Assembly: GCF_004349245.1 (NCBI RefSeq)
Contig: NZ_SMLC01000071.1
Location: 1-34,958 of the forward strand
Direction: 5' to 3'
Length of the DNA stretch: 34,958 nucleotides
Source: Actinomadura sp. 6K520
GTDB lineage: Bacteria; Actinomycetota; Actinomycetes; Streptosporangiales; Streptosporangiaceae
Shown here: positions 31,343 to 34,958 of the stretch, one piece after another
Numbering within the stretch: position 1 is the first letter of the stretch
Layout of the letters: every line of letters begins with the position of its first letter
Notes under the pieces: generated by a model
What the model saw: the letters and a program-made list of their open reading frames with translations, nothing else
Database searches by the model: none
What the model was told of the DNA's origin: nothing
Position numbers and translations under genes: made by a program

Positions 31343-31797
31343 GATCGAGAATCTATTCGATTATGGTCTGTCTGGCTCAGAGTCGGTGAATCGCCTTGGC
31401 TGCATGTGCATTCAAACAGCACGTCGGCTATGGGGAAGCAGAATCTCCTGGTCGAGCGAGCCTGCAGCTTGTTGTGCCTGGGTGCGGCTGAGCCAGTAGG
31501 GCTGGGTGCGGCGGCCCAGCGTCGGGGACCGGCGGCAGAGGTGGCTGGTCCGGTCGGGACGCCTGGGAGGCTGACCAGATCCGGATCGATGAGGTAGAGG
31601 CCGTCCCGGAGAAGCGCGCCATGGCCCTCCTCGGCGGTTGCAGCTGTGCCTGGGACGTCGGCCACGCTCATCCGGGCGTTTCTCGTGGCGCCCGGTCGTA
31701 ATCGCCCTGGCCGCCACGGTAGGCAGCCCATCCCTCCACCGGGATCACCTGCGTTCCATTCCGGACCGGATCACCAGGCACCTGAGTGCGGCGGACG
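31343..31797 (-). pseudogene. 455-bp stretch with decayed or frameshifted small ORFs
   Basis: No intact gene is convincing. On the minus strand a 37-codon ORF (31781-31668, ending APRETPG) overlaps, as ATGA, an ORF starting at 31671 (MSVADVPGTAATAEEGHGAL, then LYLIDPDLVSLPGVP). In the adjacent frame, RRTQPYWLSRTQAQQAAG continues plausibly to a stop at 31412. A frameshift near 31540-31570 would join the last two into one protein of about 85 residues. The family is not recognised. These may be remnants of a gene once downstream of the DUF397 gene. Confidence 0.3.
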
Positions 31798-32001
31798 TCA
31801 GAGGTCCAGGTTCCCGCGGTTCGCCTGTTCGGTCAGCCGGCGCCACGCATCCCGGGCCAGAAACATCGTGGGGCCGTCGGGGTCCTTGGAGTCGCGGACG
31901 GCGATCAGTCCGGGGAGTGGGGCGAGTTCGACGCAGCCCTGGCTGCCTTGGCTGGCCGTCGCCTTGCGCCAGTTCAGCGGGGAGGGGGCCGGGGTGGTCA
32001 T
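31798..32001 (-). CDS. DUF397 family protein, 67 aa
   Basis: A small actinobacterial protein of the DUF397 family, commonly encoded beside XRE regulators of the WhiJ type. It shows the family's features in order: NWRKATASQGSQGCVELAP, LPGLIAVRDSKDPDGPTM, then the AWRRLTEQ end. The ATG overlaps the stop of the XRE gene as ATGA, so the two are coupled. The pair may act as a regulator-partner module in development or stress. Confidence 0.93.
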   Translation of the reverse strand: MTTPAPSPLNWRKATASQGSQGCVELAPLPGLIAVRDSKDPDGPTMFLARDAWRRLTEQANRGNLDL

Positions 32002-32864
32002 TGCATCTCCTCTTCGATCCTGTGCAGGAAAGCCGCCGTCCCGCGGGGGTCGAGCGCCGATGCCACCAGCAGGTTGAACTTGGTGTTCATGCGGCTTACC
32101 TGGTGCGGTTGCTCCAGGTAGGCGTTGCCGGCCTGGCTCTCGACGTAGACGACGTCCGGGTCGGTGGGGTCAGGGAAGCCGAGCAGCGAGAATGGCCCGT
32201 CGAGCCCGACATGTGCACCTTTATCGAAGGGTAGAACCTGCACGGTGATGTTGGGAGCCTTGATCGCAGCGAGCAGGCGACTTACCTGACCCCGCATCAC
32301 CGCGGCCTCCCCGATCGGCCTGCGGAAGACGTTCTCGTCCAAGATCACCCAAAGGGCGAACGCTGGTGTAGCGCGATCGAGGATCTGCTGCCGGGCGAGC
32401 CTGAGGTCCAGCAAACGGTCGATCGTCTTGGGCGCCTCGCCAGGGAGCGTCGTCTGTAGGACCTCGCGGGCGTACTCGGGAGTCTGAAGCAGCCCGTGGA
32501 CGAGCTGATTGTCGAAATGCCGCAGCTCGGCGGCCTCGCTTTCCAGCCCGATGTAGGAGCCGAAGCGGGGCGGGAAGACGTCCTGGAACTCGCTGTACCA
32601 GCCTGGCTGTGCCGCCTCCTTCGCCAGTTGGAGAAGCGTGTCCCTCACTCGGGTGTCCGTCGCGCCGAACAGCTCCAGCAGGTCACGGATCTCCCGCTGC
32701 TTCGGAGGCTGCGCCTTGCCCGTCTCGATGCGGCTCACCCGTGAGGGCGAGCACTCCAGGTGCTCGGCGACCTGCTCGATGGTGTAGCCGGCGTTCTCCC
32801 TCAGCTTGCGGAGTTCGGAGCCGAGTCGGCGCATCCGAACGGTTGTGACTCCAGGCTGCGGCAT
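31998..32864 (-). CDS. XRE-family regulator with DUF5753 domain (WhiJ-like), 288 aa
   Basis: The N-terminal XRE helix-turn-helix spans about residues 13-65 (GSELRKLRENAGYTIEQVAE, then SPSRVSRIETGKAQPPKQRE). The C-terminal DUF5753 domain has PGWYSEFQDVFPPRFGSYIG, ELRHFDNQLVHGLLQTPEYA and ITVQVLPFDKGAHVGLDGPF. The ATG at 32864 is chosen over an upstream GTG at 32888 because AGGGGGA lies just ahead of it. With DUF397 and the divergent HATPase gene it resembles the whiJ/abaA-type gene clusters of streptomycetes. It probably regulates the divergent genes. Confidence 0.93.
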   Translation of the reverse strand: MPQPGVTTVRMRRLGSELRKLRENAGYTIEQVAEHLECSPSRVSRIETGKAQPPKQREIRDLLELFGATDTRVRDTLLQLAKEAAQPGWYSEFQDVFPPRFGSYIGLESEAAELRHFDNQLVHGLLQTPEYAREVLQTTLPGEAPKTIDRLLDLRLARQQILDRATPAFALWVILDENVFRRPIGEAAVMRGQVSRLLAAIKAPNITVQVLPFDKGAHVGLDGPFSLLGFPDPTDPDVVYVESQAGNAYLEQPHQVSRMNTKFNLLVASALDPRGTAAFLHRIEEEMQ

Positions 32865-33197
32865 GGATCCCCCTTGGTTGCGTGGCACAAGGTACCCGGC
32901 GCAACTGCTGCGGAGGCGCGGCTAGGAGCGGATACCGCACTGTCGTCCAGGAATATTGCGGACATGTACCCGTAATCCTGGCACCAATGCAATGGCACAC
33001 TTGTGCAGCACAGTTTCACAGTGCATTCTGAGGCCCGTACTCACCCGACTGCGGAGAGCGATCGACGCGAACCCAAAGGGACTGGTCGCTCCTGCTCCTT
33101 CGAGGTGATTTCGGAGACGGGCCCGACTACATGAGGCGGCCCCGGACGCGGTGCGGCAACACCGGCCGGGGCCTGATCGGACGCAGGAGGTCCGACT
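32865..33197. promoter_or_regulatory. 333-bp divergent region with palindrome and long hairpin
   Basis: GCACA-CT-TGTGC (32995-33006) is a short palindrome midway between the divergent genes and could be an XRE operator. GGCCCCGG (33138-33145) pairs with CCGGGGCC (33166-33173), and CGGTG/CACCG form an inner stem. The result is a strong hairpin ending 12 nt before the AGGAGG ribosome site (33185-33190) of the gene at 33198. It could be an attenuator or translational control element. No gene is seen. Confidence 0.45.
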
Positions 33198-33683
33198 ATG
33201 CATGATCGTACGAACACGTCCACCGTTCAGGCGGTGACCCCCATCCTGGAACGCCCGCACAACCACGACCAGGTACAACACCCCACCCCCGAGACGACGA
33301 CCACGATGACACCGGCCCCCTGGGCACGCGACGTCGACCCAGAGCGGGCGGTCGCCGAGATCGGCGACCAGTTCCCCTCGGCAACCATCTGGTTCGGCGA
33401 GCACACCGGAAGCTTCTGGGCCCTCACCTACGCCCAGGACGGCACACCTCGACTGATTGAAGGGGCCACACCTCAGGAGTTGAGCCGTCGGCTCGACTCC
33501 CTCATGCCCCACCCGGCGCAACATCGTCGGCCGCAACCGCCTTCGAACAGAGCGGTCCACGGAAGCGCTGCCCCCTATCTACCTCCCGCAGCGCGGGCTT
33601 CGGTCAGAAGCAGGCGCCTCCGGAAGAGGAACGGGTGCCGTGGTCGCCACTCCATGCCCAAGACTCTCGGTCGGAGCCGCTGA
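33198..33683 (+). CDS. Hypothetical protein, 161 aa, upstream of the HATPase gene
   Basis: No known family recognised. The best-conserved-looking part is PERAVAEIGDQFPSATIWFG, then EHTGSFWALTYAQDGTPRLI and ATPQELSRRLDSL, an alpha/beta segment seen in small proteins of WhiJ-type clusters. The last 50 residues are basic and low in complexity. AGGAGG sits 7 nt before the ATG. The stop overlaps the next ATG as TGATG. Confidence 0.7.
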   Translation: MHDRTNTSTVQAVTPILERPHNHDQVQHPTPETTTTMTPAPWARDVDPERAVAEIGDQFPSATIWFGEHTGSFWALTYAQDGTPRLIEGATPQELSRRLDSLMPHPAQHRRPQPPSNRAVHGSAAPYLPPAARASVRSRRLRKRNGCRGRHSMPKTLGRSR

Positions 33684-34405
33684 TGTACATCGGCAAGGCC
33701 ACCGACATCCCGCCCGGCGGATTCTGTGCGTTCCAGCTGCCTCGAGACCCGAGTTGCGCGTCCCAAGCGCGCTCGCTCCTCGCCGCGACGATGCGTGACC
33801 TCACCTTCCCCATCGACTCGGTCGAAGACGCGAAGCTCGCGGTGTCCGAACTGGCTACCAACGCGCACACGCATGCAACCTCGATGTCCCGCCCGGAGCT
33901 GTGGGTCTGGGCGCGTACCTGCCCCGCCCCCGAACTGGTCGTCTCTGTATTCGACACTCATCGCGAAATCTGGCCTGTCTCCCGGGACACCGACCTACTC
34001 GACGAGCACGGCAAGGGCCTTTCCATCGTCGCGGCGCTCTCCTCCGAAATGGGTACGCATCACACCCGCTCGCGCCTCACCACTTCGCGGGGCAAGTGCG
34101 TCTGGTTCACGCTCCCCCTCCCGACCGGATGGCCGGTCGCCACCCACGTCATCACCCCCGCGATGGCAGCAAGTCGGCTCTCGGAAGTCCTGCGGGCACG
34201 CGGCATCCCAGCCACCTGCCGCGGTGACGACAGCGGCGCCCCGGTCATCAGCGTCGGAGCTTTGAACATCTGGATGGAGGCGAACGTCTTCTCTTGGCGC
34301 ACCAGCCGAGGGCACGTCAGCCAACCGCTGATCGACCTCCAAGAAGTCGCCGAACGCATCGTCAACTGCCACGAAACCGCAGGCGTCTCGGCATCACCGG
34401 CCTGA
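33683..34405 (+). CDS. HATPase_c ATP-binding protein (anti-sigma factor kinase-like), 240 aa
   Basis: A single GHKL ATPase domain as in SpoIIAB/RsbW-type anti-sigma kinases. The N-box E56-LAT-N60 lies in VSELATNAHTHA, D91 in VSVFDTHREIW, and the glycine box in DEHGKGLSIVAALSSEMG (around 108-124). WFTLPLP closes the fold, and a C-terminal extension of about 80 residues has no assigned role. The ATG overlaps the upstream stop. The context (XRE, DUF397) fits the regulatory clusters linked to sporulation and antibiotic control in actinomycetes. Confidence 0.87.
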   Translation: MYIGKATDIPPGGFCAFQLPRDPSCASQARSLLAATMRDLTFPIDSVEDAKLAVSELATNAHTHATSMSRPELWVWARTCPAPELVVSVFDTHREIWPVSRDTDLLDEHGKGLSIVAALSSEMGTHHTRSRLTTSRGKCVWFTLPLPTGWPVATHVITPAMAASRLSEVLRARGIPATCRGDDSGAPVISVGALNIWMEANVFSWRTSRGHVSQPLIDLQEVAERIVNCHETAGVSASPA

Positions 34406-34511
34406 CGAAACCAGCACCTCCGGACCCAGCCGACCCAAGCGTCGGGGACGCGGCAACCCTCCCGTACTCCTGTGTCCCCGGCCTATGCCACCCACCTACC
34501 AGGACGACCCC

Positions 34512-34958
34512 ATGCACACCGGCGCAGAACTGCACGCTCAGCTAGCAAGAGACATCGAAGCCCTCAGAACCCTTACTGGACGAGCCGACAGCAACGGCGG
34601 CGACCGCGTCCTTGATCAACTGACGCGAACCGGCGACCTCGACGACACCATCGTCTTCCTCTGCCGCGTCCATGACCTCCTGATCAGGATCACAGAGACT
34701 TTGACCCTGGTCGTCGGAGCGCACCACGTCCGCGAAGATTCATCCGGACGGCCCAACCTTCGCAATCATGCGGGGATCTCCGACTCGACCCCGCAAGGCC
34801 TCAGCAAAGTCGATGCTGCTGAGGCCTGGCGCCGAGCACACCTTCATCTGACCGACCACCGCGACACCCCGGTACTCCTGCATATCGAAGAGTTCGAAGA
34901 CGGCTACCGGGCCACCCCGATCCTGTTGTCCCTCCCCGAGCCACCGCGCTTCCCCACC
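34512..34958 (+). CDS. Hypothetical protein, cut off by window end
   Basis: Open from ATG 34512 (MHTGAELHAQLARDIEALRT) to the edge. The visible 149 residues are partly helical (DRVLDQLTRTGDLDDTIVFL) and end in VLLHIEEFEDGYRATPILL. AGGA lies about 8 nt upstream; an in-frame ATG at 34485 is an alternative start. No family recognised. Same strand as the HATPase gene, 106 nt after it, so possibly co-transcribed. Confidence 0.65.
   Translation, partial: MHTGAELHAQLARDIEALRTLTGRADSNGGDRVLDQLTRTGDLDDTIVFLCRVHDLLIRITETLTLVVGAHHVREDSSGRPNLRNHAGISDSTPQGLSKVDAAEAWRRAHLHLTDHRDTPVLLHIEEFEDGYRATPILLSLPEPPRFPT

Noticed and set aside
31150..31731. 193-codon minus-strand ORF as one gene
   Set aside because: Its second half overlaps the AlkB-like gene in another frame; only the first part has any coding look and it is described as a remnant.

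Overview
The window is high-GC DNA (GC-rich third codon positions, GTG starts, many ATGA/GTGA gene overlaps) from an actinobacterium, most likely a filamentous one: it carries DUF6230/DUF6114 proteins, a DUF397 protein next to an XRE regulator (WhiJ/BldB-like context), a DUF2637 protein and an actinobacterial mobilization relaxase. The genus cannot be fixed from the sequence. No rRNA, tRNA, IS transposase or integrase was seen.

Left flank (1-3642): a cytochrome P450 truncated by the window edge with an overlapping small partner gene; a DUF6230-DUF6114 pair ending at a strong hairpin; and a divergent TetR regulator. The promoter regions of the P450 pair and of the DUF6230 operon carry the same palindrome, TTGACA-N13-TGTCAA, which suggests that one regulator controls both.

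CRISPR region (about 3643-14346): after about 900 bp without a convincing gene comes a complete type I-B (Tneap/Cst-type) operon on the + strand, cas6-cas8b1(cst1)-cas7(cst2)-cas5-cas3-cas4-cas1-cas2 (4550-12725). A 144-bp leader and an array of 21 repeats and 20 spacers follow (12870-14231), closed by a hairpin. The gene-free region upstream of cas6 holds an isolated, inverted, degenerate copy of the CRISPR repeat. Next to it is a 19-nt motif that recurs in the array leader. This is the most interesting signal in the window: a candidate CRISPR-derived regulatory RNA or relic mini-array. cas3 is also unusual: it lies in the same frame as cas5, separated by one TGA, and its conserved N-terminus begins before any ATG, GTG or TTG start.

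Middle (14347-22222): a protein resembling the C-terminal part of LysM/BTAD proteins; a 106-bp segment bounded by perfect 15-bp inverted repeats; a cassette of LuxR-type regulator, S9 peptidase, possible 24-residue ORF and MFS exporter; then small genes of the YjbR, DUF6933 and unknown families.

Mobilization module (about 22386-30647): a perfect hairpin (oriT candidate), a MobC-like protein, a MobA-type relaxase, and a tightly overlapping operon. That operon encodes a small protein, a DUF2637 membrane protein, an ArdC-primase fusion, a hypothetical protein, a superinfection-immunity-like membrane protein and a second LysM/BTAD-related protein. No integrase, FtsK/TraB-type translocase or T4SS ATPase is in view, so the module is either mobilizable only or continues outside the window.

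Right flank (30797-34958): an AlkB-like dioxygenase, decayed ORFs, DUF397 and XRE/DUF5753 genes on the minus strand, and a divergent set of a small protein, a HATPase_c protein and a partial hypothetical gene.
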